Shown: positions 35,741 to 48,230, counted from the first letter of the stretch. The stretch is DNA of 64,000 nt from Theocolax elegans (GCA_026168455.1 CM047427.1:64174162-64238161); one strand, 5' to 3'. Notes: generated from the letters alone by a model not told the origin. A program made the numbers and translations.

Positions 35741-36260
35741 ATATTTCTAAAACTATAAGAACCCCGTGAGTCGAAAAGTAAAGAACGATCGGTCTAACCG
35801 CTAGAAGATGTATCGTAAATAATCGGACTGGATTAATCAAACGAAAAGGAAAATTCTTTCTGGACACAGGAAATGGAAAAACGATCACGGGCATATATAA
35901 CATAAATGACACAGCAGCTAAAGAGCTTAACTCGCTCAGGGAAAAGCATCGGTCGCCGTTCGTCTCTTCCCTCGCTCTCTCCTAAACGTCGGGCTACATT
36001 GAGGCACGGCGATATCTAATCGCTCGGTACACACGAGCCTAACAATGGAACACCGGCGCAACAATAGCCTGGGACATGGATGCAGGTCCGTTGTCTTTCT
36101 TTGTCCCTTCGTGTCAGTGACACCCGTCATTACAGCTTTCTCGATTGCACGGCAAAACGCTTGAATAAGAGAGAGAGAGAAAGGGAGGGGGGGGAGGCAA
36201 AGAGAGAGAGAGAGAGAGAATGATCCGACGAAGATGAAACGTATGGATAGAAACGATTAT
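35741..36260. other. CpG-rich island with GA repeats
   Basis: GC-richer sequence ending in a purine tract at 36169-36220. The minus frame 35936-36130 is short and Arg/Pro-rich. Confidence 0.4.
36169..36220. repeat. (GA)n and G-rich purine tract
   Basis: GAGAGAGAGA, then AAGGGAGGGGGGGGAGG, then GAGAGAGAGAGAGAGAG. Confidence 0.85.
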
Positions 36261-36780
36261 TTACTCGGGATATTTATGAAATCGATGGTGTATACTGTTT
36301 ATACACCCCGACTAGTATAATTCAATCCCATTTGGCTTAGCACAAAAGATACGTGAGAAATTTTAGCAAAATAGCCCAAATTTTCATTTAATCTAATGAA
36401 TAATTGCATAAGGAGAGAAAACACTTTTATATCATTTGATTTTTTATTTTTCTAAACTGCTAGGTTACTCATAATTTGCTAGGTTACTTATAAGTGAAGT
36501 AAGAATTAATCGCTGGGTTGTAAGTTTAACAAACATTTAAAATACATATACGATTGATTTAACACATTTTAATATATCTTCTATATCGAATTAAAAAATG
36601 AAGTAAATTGTCAAAACGGAATTGAATTTGAGAAAATTTAATTTGTATAAAAATTATAAAAGTTAAAGGTTTTAGTGTCATTGTCGTCATTTAATACAAA
36701 TTCATTGGCTAGGTAAATAATTATATGAATAATTACGTGGTTTGTAATTATTTATTTGTTAACCATTCGTATAATTCTTA
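36261..36780. other. AT-rich spacer, nothing seen
   Basis: AT-rich; TGCTAGGTTACT appears twice at about 36460-36490. No gene. Confidence 0.5.
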
Positions 36781-37560
36781 ATGTACACTATATAAATTGG
36801 AGTTTATCGCGTCTTACGCAATCTGTAATATCAAGGTTTCATCTACTTATCCGACTATTCCATTATTTTTTTGGTCTCCCACTCCCATTCTGTCTCTCTC
36901 ATTCGTTTTTAATGTATATATTCTACCTTCTTTCCGTTTCAGCTCCTCTCTTTCTCGCCACAAAACATCCACCACTCGCTTATAAAAGCTTCGATATCAA
37001 GAGAGCGAGAGTCTCGGGGGTTCAATCAATTTCCAATGCAAATCGCATTTGGTCGCGGGACAATTCTCGCACTTATATATATATATATATGTATATAGGT
37101 AGAGAAGAAGCAGCCGACTTGACGCCTCTCGATTCGGAAAATAATCTCTGTCTCTTCCCCCGCATCTATCCAGTTCCCATCGGTGTCTTCACGGGTTCCT
37201 TCGGTTGCCAGATTCGCATAATGTACTTTGTCGTTCGACGTCTTAATCAATGCCATCTTCTGGCTGATGCTTTCTGAAGTAGTAGTGAAAAAGAGAGAAA
37301 GATGGAGAGTGAAAAGGAGATGTAGGGGTGAGAGGGAGAATGAGAAGAGAAATATCGACGAGTTGGCTTTAAATTTAGCTCGGTTTCCACCAGTGGGGAT
37401 AAAAGTGTAATCGGCAAGACCGCGAATGAGTGCCGGACAAACAGTCGTCGCCAATTTCATCGCCGTCGAAGCAAAAAATCGTCGGTGAAGGAAAATAAAA
37501 GAAAGAACCGAGGGGGATGAGATACGAAAGAAAGAGATAGGGATAATTATTCCCGACTTT
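36781..37560. other. CpG-rich island, no gene recognised
   Basis: Pyrimidine-rich at 36840-36970, CpG-rich to 37260, then purine-rich to 37350. The frames 36756-37277 (+, 173 residues) and 37026-37460 (-, 144 residues) overlap on opposite strands. Both contain Tyr/Ile runs from the (TA)n at 37076-37095. Neither is supported. Confidence 0.4.
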
Positions 37561-38090
37561 TACTTAGGAAACTGTTTGCTTAACTACCTGACTACGGCAA
37601 GGACTAAATTAAAATGTTGTTTGCTACGACGCTTGCTGATTCTCGATTTCGCTATAAAGTTGCTTTATACATGCGCGGGAAGCAAACCGGTTTTTCCCGG
37701 GTATACTCGGTGGAAAATCGAATTAAAATTTCGGCTTTTCCTTTTTTCGAGGGCACGGTGCTCGGGTAGGGAAGAAGCGACGAGTTACGCGATAAGGAAA
37801 GATGATTGCGTTAGGGACAAATTAATCACCCGTCGATTTTGTATACCGCTTGAGCTCCTCCTCGGCTTAGCGAATGAAGAGTGGCGCACTCGAGTGCCAC
37901 CCGGACCACTGACAACCCTTGTCGGGATTTTCTCGCAATCTCACCAACCATTAGGCGCTTTTGTACGTCCAGTGTGGGTTACCTCTCTTATATTCTACGA
38001 TACGCTGTACTGCTCACTCGGTTACTTACGTGGTCAGCTAAAGTGCCCGTGTGGACGCGTTTCGCCTCGAAAAATATTACCAATTTCCTG
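37561..38090 (+). other. GC-richer block with an unrecognised 171-codon open frame
   Basis: The frame 37576-38091 is one of the longer ones not driven by a microsatellite. It reads as a mixed-composition peptide of 171 residues without a motif I know. A second frame (37881-38210) overlaps it, and no Kozak context, splice sites or neighbouring exons add support. The DNA is CpG-rich, which lengthens chance open frames. I treat it as unproven, not as a gene. Confidence 0.2.
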
Positions 38091-38557
38091 AGAAATATCT
38101 TTTTTACGAATCATCATCATCATCTTCAAATTAATGATCTACCGCAAAGTGTGTTATTAAAACTCTTATTTCTCAGTTATATTTTACCCAATTTCAAAGT
38201 ACGGATATAAGTACATGATGTATCAACATGCGCTATATTAGTTTTTATTATATGTTAGACCAGTATTACCAAAAAATATTTTAAAATAACGAATTATTAC
38301 GCTTAAAAGGAAACCATAATTAAGTTATCTACTACATTCGCGTAATAATTCAACACACTTTGTTCACTCATATTGCGCACTAGTATTACTCGCACACATT
38401 AAATATAAAAAATTTTTCAATGAAAATTTATAATTATGTATTCTCATTTATACTTAAAATATTGATAATTAAGTTAATATGCTCGTAATTAATTATATAA
38501 ACTTAGTTTATAATTTGCATTTTCTATTGATTTTACTAAATTAGTATTGAACTTACA
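38091..38557. other. AT-rich spacer, nothing seen
   Basis: AT-rich; a short (ATC)n run at 38111-38123. Confidence 0.5.
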
Positions 38558-39778
38558 CACTGAAAAAAATACTATAATGATTATTAATATAATCCGTAAT
38601 AAAAATTACGATATTGTATATAGAAAAAGTTACATCTCAGCAATATAATAATTTTTGCTATGTAATATAGTAAAATTTACATATAATATTTTTTAATATC
38701 GAATATCGTAATTGTTGCTTTTCAATATAGTAATTTTTATTATACAAGTCAGCAAATTTTATTATTCAATCTGATATTTTTTAAATACGAATTTAAGGAT
38801 GTAAAAATGAATTATATTTTGTTTTTAATCAATTCAAAATAGATTTTATATATTGGGAGAAATTCTTTTGCCAATTAAGTACTCAAGAAACATTTAAACA
38901 TTTGGAGATTTAATTATACTAAACTCACGCAGTTGACTGTAATTTTTATTCGCTCACATATATTTATTCATTACACTTATTATTTACAAACTGAAATATT
39001 ATTTCAATCGCTATTATTAGAATATGCTGAACGGAAGATACATTTTCGCTTAATAACTACCCTAGTAGAAATATGGCGATTTTAAATGGTTTGATGTTAA
39101 AAATAGCCATGTTTTAGGTCATAACTACCCATTTTCTATCGATCTTTTAAAAATGCTTTGTTTCTACTTTAAAAATCGTTTTCTTTTCACTAGGGTAAAT
39201 ACCTTTTTGATTCTTATATACTAATTGAAACATTATTGAGCATTCGCGAGAAGAACTGGAGAAATAGAAAATTTTACACACGCCACCCATTGGACGAACG
39301 GAGTAATTAGAATAGCCTTAAATTAAAAAGTTGTCTCAAAACAATTGAATACTGAAAAACAAATGAACGTATACACGTATATATAAAACATTTCTATAAT
39401 ACTTATTATACAAATTTTAATATATGTAGTATACACATTTCAGTATGTAGGATGTAAGGACTTTTGTTAACTCGATAGTAAAATTTATTAATCACGTAAG
39501 ATTGATTATAACATTACGTATTAAATATTATAACTTTATTTTATAAATTCTACTATAATACAATTTTTACTATTCAATATAGCAATTTCGCTTAGTAATT
39601 ATAGTTAAATTTGATAAGTGACGTTGGATACATTACTATACCTATAGTAAGATTTAGTATAAATGTAACAAAATCCCTCATAATTTGAGTATGTCACACT
39701 TTTCCTACACAATATAGTAATTTTTACTACGGAATATTTTAATATTTATTATATTGTTCTTCTAAGTGCATGTAATTA
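38558..39778. mobile_element. CACTGA-ended inverted-repeat element (about 1.2 kb)
   Basis: The left end CACTGAAAAAAATACTATAA has a counterpart at the right end. The reverse complement of 39690-39778 starts CACTTAGAAGAACAATATAA and then follows the left arm for roughly 80 bases, including AAAAATTAC[G/T]ATATTGT. The interior is AT-rich with repeated 'caatatagtaatttttacta' style words on both sides. It hosts the CCCTAGT MITE at 39060-39195. Most of it lies inside duplication 2, so the right end occurs again at about 40998. No coding frame. Confidence 0.6.
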
Positions 39779-40010
39779 TATTGCATTAATTTTATTTTCT
39801 GAAAGCTTTTGGGTAACGATACTAATAATATGAAATATTGATTAGATTAGTTACAATGACAACATGCAAATTAATTTTTTTAAAGGAAAAATATATCTTT
39901 TATTATTAAAATTAATTTTACTGTTCAAATACATATATATAATTATATTTATAAGAATTAAATAATTTTGCGCATAATAAATATGAACGTCATAAATTGT
40001 ATTAAATACA
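38792..40010 (+). repeat. Direct duplication 2, copy A
   Basis: Starts TTTAAGGATGTAAAAATGAA and runs into copy B with no spacer. It differs from copy B only by single-base length changes, mainly in A/T runs, that I could find by eye. Confidence 0.92.
39060..39195. mobile_element. CCCTAGT MITE, TA target site
   Basis: Starts CCCTAGTAGAAATATGGCG and ends CTTTTCACTAGGG, with TA on both sides (39058-39059 and 39196-39197). The terminal repeat covers about 28 imperfect bases, including CGATTTTAAA / TTTAAAAATCG. 136 bases, no coding capacity. Size and TA site fit a Tc1/mariner-type MITE. Confidence 0.8.
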
Positions 40011-41230
40011 TTTAAGGATGTAAAAATGAATTATATTTTGTTTTTAATCAATTCAAATAGATTTTATATATTGGGAGAAATTCTTTTGCCAATTAAGTAC
40101 TCAAGAAACATTTAAACATTTGGAGATTTAATTATACTAAACTCACGCAGTTGACTGTAATTTTTATTCGCTCACATATATTTATTCATTACACTTATTA
40201 TTTACAAACTGAAATATTATTTCAATCGCTATTATTAGAATATGCTGAACGGAAGATACATTTTCGCTAATAACTACCCTAGTAGAAATATGGCGATTTT
40301 AAATGGTTTGATGTTAAAAATAGCCATGTTTTAGGTCATAACTACCCATTTTCTATCGATCTTTTAAAATGCTTTGTTTCTACTTTAAAAATCGTTTTCT
40401 TTTCACTAGGGTAAATACCTTTTTGATTCTTATATACTAATTGAAACATTATTGAGCATTCGCGAGAAGAACTGGAGAAATAGAAAATTTTACACACGCC
40501 ACCCATTGGACGAACGGAGTAATTAGAATAGCCTTAAATTAAAAAGTTGTCTCAAAACAATTGAATACTGAAAAACAAATGAACGTATACACGTATATAT
40601 AAAACATTTCTATAATACTTATTATACAAATTTTAATATATGTAGTATACACATTTCAGTATGTAGGATGTAAGGACTTTTGTTAACTCGATAGTAAAAT
40701 TTATTAATCACGTAAGATTGATTATAACATTACGTATTAAATATTATAACTTTATTTTATAAATTCTACTATAATACAATTTTTACTATTCAATATAGCA
40801 ATTTCGCTTAGTAATTATAGTTAAATTTGATAAGTGACGTTGGATACATTACTATACCTATAGTAAGATTTAGTATAAATGTAACAAAATCCCTCATAAT
40901 TTGAGTATGTCACACTTTTCCTACACAATATAGTAATTTTTACTACGGAATATTTTAATATTTATTATATTGTTCTTCTAAGTGCATGTAATTATATTGC
41001 ATTAATTTTATTTTCTGAAAGCTTTTGGGTAACGATACTAATAATATGAAATATTGATTAGATTAGTTTACAATGACAACATGCAAATTAATTTTTTTAA
41101 AGGAAAAATATATCTTTTATTATTAAAATTAATTTTTACTGTTCAAATACATATATATAATTATATTTATAAGAATTAAATAATTTTGCGCATAATAAAT
41201 ATGAACGTCATAAATTGTATTAAATACATT
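40011..41230 (+). repeat. Direct duplication 2, copy B
   Basis: Second, head-to-tail copy of 38792-40010. It ends at GTATTAAATACA before unique AT-rich sequence. Confidence 0.92.
40277..40411. mobile_element. CCCTAGT MITE, duplicated copy
   Basis: The copy of 39060-39195 carried along by duplication 2, one base shorter in an A run. Not an independent insertion. Confidence 0.8.
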
Positions 41231-41593
41231 TTTGCTTAGCACATTGAATACAGTTTTGTATTTTAGTCATTTTCAACTTAATAATTATTGCATTATTAAA
41301 TATTATAATTTATGTATATTTCAGAAGAGAATTATTTATTTTTTGGCATTCAATTTTAAAGTTATTCATAAAACTCAAAGTACTCGGTGAATGATCTTGT
41401 GTGGTTCCAAACTCAATTTTTGTTAATTAATTAATAAAAGTAAAAGAATATGTGGAAAAATAAAAGAAGAGGCGACTATCGATTATCCGTAATCTAACTG
41501 TGTGCTGAATTTCAGACTAAAATATCATTGAGTTTTTGAAAAATCCTTTATCCAATAAATGTCAAGTCTTTACACATATTGTTTTATTTATAG
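41231..41593. other. AT-rich spacer, nothing seen
   Basis: Unique AT-rich sequence between duplications 2 and 3. Confidence 0.5.
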
Positions 41594-42465
41594 ATTTATT
41601 ACCAAGATAGGGAGGATGAATATTGATTGTGGCGGTGCACCCTGTTAACAGAATCTGAATAGAAAATCATTTCTACGTAGATATTTACAAATTTTTGTTA
41701 TTATTGCCCAAATATTGTTAGCGACAATTAAAAATAGTGAGCGTCGTTTGACGGAAAAGTAAGGATAAAGCGCGAAAATAGTATATCTTTTATTCAGTCG
41801 CGAAATGTAGCTCCTCTCCCGCAATTTTTCCAACGTTTGACAAGTGACGTGTCTAAACCACGTATATACCTATGTATCGTATCAGAGGGGCCAATATCTG
41901 ACGACATACACGACTCGTATGTGACATCTTTTTTAAAGAAAACGATGAAAACTTGCTAGGCGGGAGCAAGAGAAAGAGGTCGAAATACGCGGCAAAGTGA
42001 TACGTGTTTTTGACACTTTTATGCTAGAAAGACTTGCGTCACATACTAGATGCCCCCTACTAAACTTGGATGTGTATATAATATATATATATATATATAT
42101 TTGGCGACTTGTATACCATGGGATAATGGCAACAAACCGGCCGCCTCTCCACTTCCCGCTTCCTTTTCTCCCAAACCATTTTTGAGGCCGTTCTATATGG
42201 CAGGAATGCGTTTGCTAGCGGATCATTCCGTGCGCACCCGCGTTATTGACTTTCTACGGTTGAGAGAGCTTATTTTGTCAATGTACTTTAGTTTGCGCCA
42301 CTCTGCGACGAAAATCCAGGCACTTACCAGTGCTTTCCGTTTATCTTACTAAAATAAATAAATCCGATTGGAAAATTAAATTTACGCACTATAAAAATTA
42401 TACAATAATTTTACACTGTTTTCTACGAGATTAATCAGTGTACGATTATCTTTTCCGGATGAGAA
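41594..42465 (+). repeat. Direct duplication 3, copy A
   Basis: Starts ATTTATTACCAAGATAGGGA and ends TTTTCCGGATGAGAA. It contains a CpG-rich part (41800-42340) and a (TA)n run at 42070-42101. About 140 bases (roughly 42088-42226) are missing from copy B. The minus frame 41645-41833 recurs in copy B only because of the duplication. Confidence 0.9.
42069..42101. repeat. (TA)n microsatellite
   Basis: TA run at which copy B's deletion begins; in copy B the run is shorter (about 42952-42966). Confidence 0.85.
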
Positions 42466-42471
42466 TTATAT

Positions 42472-43209
42472 ATTTATTACCAAGATAGGGAGGATGATAT
42501 GATTGTGGCGGTGCACCCTGTTAACAGAATCTGAATAGAAAATCATTTCTACGTAGATATTTACAAATTTTTGTTATTATTGCCCAAATATTGTTAGCGA
42601 CAATTAAAAATAGTGAGCGTCGTTTGACGGAAAAGTAAGGATAAAGCGCGAAAATAGTATATCTTTTATTCAGTCGCGAAATGTAGCTCCTCTCCCGCAA
42701 TTTTTCCAACGTTTGACAAGTGACGTGTCTAAACCACGTATATACCTATGTATCGTATCAGAGGGGCCAATATCTGACGACATACACGACTCGTATGTGA
42801 CATCTTTTTTAAAGAAAACGATGAAAACTTGCTAGGCGGGAGCAAGAGAAAGAGGTCGAAATACGCGGCAAAGTGATACGTGTTTTTGACACTTTTATGC
42901 TAGAAAGACTTGCGTCACATACTAGATGCCCCCTACTAAACTTGGATGTGTATATAATATATATATCTCCGTGCGCCCCGCGTTAGTGACTTTCTACGGT
43001 TAGGAGAGCTTATTGTTGTCAATGTACTTTAGTTTGCGGCCACTCCTGCGACGAAAACTCCAGGCACTTACCCAGTGCTTTCCGGTTATCTTACTAAAAT
43101 AAATAAATCCGATTGGAATTAAATTTACGCACTATAAAATTTACACAATAATTTTACACTGTTTTTCTACGAGATTAATCAGTGTACGATTATCTTTTCC
43201 GGATGAGAA
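42472..43209 (+). repeat. Direct duplication 3, copy B
   Basis: Nearly identical to copy A up to the (TA)n run, then a deletion. The last 240 bases carry many single-base insertions, losses and substitutions (for example GCGCCCCGCG against GCGCACCCGCG), far denser than in the first 490 bases. Confidence 0.9.
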
Positions 43210-43550
43210 ATCATTTTTCAAAATGTATAGCAATGTCGCACCGACGACGGTTACATTACAACATTCGAGCAATTTTGTATGCTTTTGTACAATTTATAAA
43301 TTTATAAAAAATATTGATTATTATATTTGTAGTTATTATGAAAAATTTGTAGAAATGGTAATTTAAAATATACTTATTTTTAATGATTTTAATAGTTTAT
43401 ACAGTATATGTAAATATAAATTAATATTCGATTGAATGATATTCAATAATAAAATCGCCACTTTGCATAAGTTATATCGTAGCTCTAGTGTACAATTTAC
43501 AATTTATACATATAATGTTGATGTAATTTCTTTGGTAAATGGTAATGAAA
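43210..43550. other. AT-rich spacer, nothing seen
   Basis: AT-rich; no features. Confidence 0.5.
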
Positions 43551-44450
43551 ATCGTATCGATGACTCGAGTACAAATCTTTTCTAATTTAAACGGGTACAA
43601 CTTTATCGAAAGTTCCATTAGCATATCGACGTTAGCAGATCATTCTAGCTATTGGAGGAGCGAATAACAATTAATACCCATTTTAGAATGAGAAATAAAA
43701 TATAAAGCGAACCTTCGAACCTCCTACTTCCCAGGATTGAACGTCTCTTCTCACGTTGTAATTCGATAGTTAACTGTGCGTATATATAGATATAGATAGA
43801 TGGATTGGTTACGTATCCGCAATATGCTTATCCACCGGTGCGATCAGTACCGCGCGTATACATATATATTCACCTCGCGGTATAATCGTGCGAATCCGCG
43901 CGCCCGTAAAATCCCCCTCCTCGCGTTAATGCAAAACGCGACGCGCGCGCGCTCTCTCGCTCTCTCGCTCTCTCGGTCCTTCTCGTCGCGACTCCAGGTG
44001 CACGATCGATTATTCAAGAATAATATTTTCTAATAATCGACGGGAAATTGGCTGGATGATATTCGGGCTTATAAACTTATACGTAACCAGGAGGGGAGGG
44101 GACTAGGGTTTACCGTGTGCATACGAGTAGGTGCGTGTGTGTCTATGTGTACATTGTACGCATTATCGGTATAGAGTATAGGCTTTCGGACGAGAACCTA
44201 CGAAGAATCGAGAAGGATGAGAAGAGCGTTGCAGACAGGAAGTGCAGAGCTTGCCTCCTTTCAAGTCGAACGAGCCTCGTTACGTGCAACCCACCGATTG
44301 TCGAACTTACCAGACGAGTTTGCAGTTTCCTATTGATACACCGTCAAACGAATTAACGCGGAAGAATCTGTTTCTTGAGAGTTTCTCTCGAGTGAGTATT
44401 ATTATCAGGTACCGAATTCGATTCGATCCTTTTCCCATCCCGGCACTAAT
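43551..44450. other. CpG-rich island, no gene recognised
   Basis: GC-rich with a GCGCGCGC run and a CTCTCGCT repeat at 43951-43976. Overlapping plus-strand frames (43800-44033, 44117-44356, 44242-44457) are short and not recognised. Confidence 0.4.
43951..43976. repeat. (CTCTCGCT)n repeat
   Basis: Three tandem 8-base units after a GC run. Confidence 0.75.
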
Positions 44451-45080
44451 TTTATAACAATAACGCCGATGTATATATTACACTTCAGGAACTAAAACTT
44501 TTATTTCATTATTATATACTATATCCACACATCATGCATGCAAATCATACTTTACCCTTGAACAATCTTACAGGTAAACAATTTTTACAATGTATAAAAT
44601 AAAAATGGTTACAAGTATAAAATTTTATTTACAAAAGATTCGCGTCGAAATACGGTACAGTTTTAACTTTCGATCCATCATCATTGGTGCTTCCGTTTCT
44701 TGGTCCTTCAGCAAAACTGTCTCTTGGGATATCGAAATAACGCGAGCGTTAAACTCGTGGATCCGCAATGCCCATGAGTTCTTGTAGCCGACGCAACTGA
44801 GGAATTCGATACAATGCTAATTAAAGGAGGGCTTATCCTCGATTCAACGATCAGCAAAGGTCCGGACAAATTTGTAACACGCGCGCCACACAATAAGAGA
44901 GTTTATGCCGGTATGGATACATTCAATGGAAGAGCCGACATTATATAGTTGCCTCTGTGGGGGATGCCCCGGATTTTGAGAGCTTTATTGAGATCGACGA
45001 GGACGCTTCTAGTGTCGTGCGCCGTATGATCGCTAGCTTCGGTTTAATTGACCGCTAACTTTCTCAAATCGACCCTTTTC
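44451..45080. other. AT-rich DNA then GC-richer patch
   Basis: 44640-45075 is GC-richer with complex sequence (GTCGTGCGCCGTATGATCGC). The opposing frames 44590-44787 (+) and 44708-44893 (-) are not recognised. Confidence 0.4.
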
Positions 45081-46460
45081 AATTTATATACCACGTAATC
45101 CTTCCATAACAATTGCACAGTTTTAATTATACCGTTATTGATTATGTGCTGCCTATACAAGCATAATACTTATTTATATACTGCATGTATAAGATTTTCA
45201 AAAATATTACTAATTGATTAAATTTTCAATCTACATTTACAATACAAGTTAAGTTAAACAATGTGTTTGTCGATAAGAAATACAAGTAAGGAAAGTAGAC
45301 GAAAGATAAAAGAAACGGAGAAAATTAGGAAGAAAGAGCAAATAGTTGCGGTATACCTATAAAGAAAAATTCATATTTCAAGCATGCAATGTTAATAAAA
45401 TATTTTTAATTTTTTACCTGACAAGGAAAGTGTTTCAGGTGCGGGAAACGGGTCTTATCGAAATTTTAGGATTTGTTTTATATTATGAAAATATGAAGAA
45501 AACCGGATTTATTTTTGTCCCATGGTTCGTTTTAATAAATTATAGACAATTAGAGCAAATTTTGTAAAAAAAAGACTTCCACTTTAATAGCTTTTATAAC
45601 TCTAAAACAAATGAAGACAGATGTTTAAACCATAAACCACAAGAAAGCTGAGATTAAGTATATTTAAAAAAAAAGAAGCGCAAATTTTTGACTTGCCTCA
45701 CAGTTATGAAAAAAAAGAATTATTAAAGCAATTTTAACCAAAACTTGGTGGTAAAAATTTATTAATTTTTAGTCCAAAATTTCGTTTATATTTTATTTTT
45801 TCCATAACTTTGAGAAATTTTAACCGATTGAGCTACTTTTTTTTAAATGCAGACCTCTTCAGGTGTTACAGCCCAAGTGAGCTTCGTCAAATAAATATAA
45901 ATGTAAAAATAATTGAATTTATTTATTATTGACCCTCAACTATCGACAATTACTAATTCAACAATTTAATATTTAATTTACTAATGCAGCATTGGAGGGT
46001 GAAAACTACAAATTAATGGCTTTGAGTTTTTGTCGAGATTCTGCGACAAAGTATTTTGCCGTGATTTTTCATGAATTTTTGTTTAACGAGGGAGATTATT
46101 GTTTTTTTGGATAATTATAGATGGCATGAAGATTGTTATATAATACCAAAATAGTTATGAAATCAGGGTACACTTTACTAATAAATAATTGATTTAAATG
46201 AATATCATAAAAGAACCATGTATATGTTAATATAATCTACCCATATCTCTGTAACACGTTTTTCCTAATTAATATCGTGAAAAATAAAATCTATTTCACA
46301 TTGATCCATTGAAGCAAAATTGTTTGATATACTATAGCGAGTGTAGAAATTGTTTAAAAATGATCTTTATACCGTTAATAATAAATTCACTTTGAATAAA
46401 TAAAATAGTTGAGATACGTTCGATAGGAGTTAAAGTACAAAAGCAAGGTTCGAACTTGAA
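45081..46460. other. Long AT-rich stretch, possibly decayed transposon in the middle
   Basis: 45550-45900 has A-tract/T-tract alternation with TCACAGTTATGAAAAAAAAG and CCATAACTTTGAGAAATTTT, loosely mirror-like words. I could not define termini. Otherwise nothing seen. Confidence 0.35.
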
Positions 46461-46930
46461 GAGATTGGAGTATATCTAACTGACTTAATTAATTTGAATG
46501 CTTGGTTAATTCAAGTAATGCATCCCACCTACCCTCGTTGTTTTCATCAGGTTCACGCGTCGGAAAATTCAGATTCTTGCGCGCCCTCACGTACGTTCAA
46601 AACTGTGAATGTAAGTGGCCGACCGAGCGAACGAACGAGCTCTTATCGCGAGCGGCTGATGTATAGACTCGGGAGCTGCGAAAAATAGGGGGAGAACCCT
46701 TTTATTTATCATTGGAACCGAGCGACGCGGAAGTTTGGACGCCCGGCGACGGAAATGCGCGCCCGACGGGTAAATGCCAATTAGTTCGCTGAATCGAGCT
46801 CGCTTCGGGGATTCAGAAACTCCCGCTCAGGTGATGGAAGGGCGTACGGGGGGTGGTAGGGGAGTGGGGACCGGGAGGGGGTAAAGGAGGGAAGGCCCCG
46901 GATTAAAAGCAACCCAAGAGAGGAATTTCT
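46461..46930. other. CpG-rich island ending in a G-rich tract
   Basis: GC-rich from 46550 (CGGCGACGGAAATGCGCGCC). The short plus frame 46494-46688 is not recognised. The 3' part is G-rich (see 46848-46881). Confidence 0.45.
46848..46881 (+). repeat. G-rich tract with G-quadruplex pattern
   Basis: G runs of 6, 4, 4, 3 and 5 with loops TGGTA, AGT, ACC and A. This matches the canonical four-run, short-loop rule with one run to spare. Confidence 0.65.
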
Positions 46931-47850
46931 TTGTGATCCTAATAAATCTTTGACGTAATAACATTATACCTTTTTTTTAACACTTTTTGCTGTTTGTTAT
47001 AGACATATAAAAATTATCACCCTAAATGGAGTAATAAAATAGTACTGATTGGTAAGCAACGACGAAAATAGCTAATATAATCTACTATTTATTATTGCAA
47101 CATGTAAAATTAGGCAACTTACATCGCGTAATGCGATTCTGGTGGACCATATATATTATTATCAGTAGATTATTTTGTTTCTCTTCATTTGACACTGTAG
47201 TTGAAAGTAAAATAACCGTAATTTATAAAATATGATTTTATTAATATTATGGGTTATTTCCCGCTAAAAAGTGTATATTTAAAATCTTTATTACAAATTA
47301 AGTAATCACACCAATGGAACAATTCATGTACCTACAGTGCATGTAGATAACAACACGATTGTTATCAAGCATTTCCTTTCCTTCGTAATTGTACATAAAT
47401 TTATTACAAATTGTCCTCAGATATCACGCAATAAATGATGAAAAAGTTGTAGAATATACGTTTGTTTCAATACGCGCAAGACAAAAGCATCGCTTGATTT
47501 TTTTAGGCGTGAAATAATTCATCATTCTGCTTGTAACCAATTGGAATCAAGAACCAACAAAAGTTTTATATTCGAAACTACCATGATAATTGTATATTTC
47601 TCTTTTAACGTCACCCATTATATTACATCCAATTCGTGTTTAATCATCAAATAAACTATAATGATAAAATAATTCTAATTTTTGAAAATATGAACAAAAG
47701 CTACGAAATTCATCTACGGATGCATCCTATCAAAATATTTGTTATCAAATTCATTATACATGTAATGATACATTTCATCAAAGAAATAATTAACTCCAAT
47801 TAAGGTAACCAGGAAGAGGTACATCTTGAATACTAGGTGCAATAATTACG
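46931..47850. other. AT-rich spacer, nothing seen
   Basis: AT-rich; no features. Confidence 0.5.
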
Positions 47851-48230
47851 TATAATATATGCGTACCTCACTAATTAATGAGGCGATTTGTCAATCGACA
47901 CAAGTGTAGGTACACGCTTATTTACGTCACTCGCGTAGCGCATTCTCAAGGATACATCCGGCAAAAGATGAATCATTTGGTTTGACGGGTACGTCATATA
48001 GCTTTGTGATTTTCAGGCATGCGAGTCAAGGATGGACGATTCAAAGCGGAATCTCGAAGAAACACGCCTCCCTTCCACGTATACACCGCGGTCACGAGTC
48101 TTGAAAAAGCTTAATTCACCGGTCTGAGTGGCTGCGCGACATTATAAAAAATGTTTGAACCGAAAAAAGGTGACACGAGTGACAGGTAGGTATAGGTACC
48201 TATCGGTTGGCTCACTTTTAATTCGTTAAA
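47851..48230. other. GC-richer island, no open frame
   Basis: Complex, CpG-containing sequence without open frames; ends near AGGTAGGTATAGGTACCTAT. Confidence 0.35.

Noticed and set aside
41645..42709. Identical 62-residue minus frames at 41645-41833 and 42521-42709
   Set aside because: The match is due to duplication 3; identity between such recent copies says nothing about coding.
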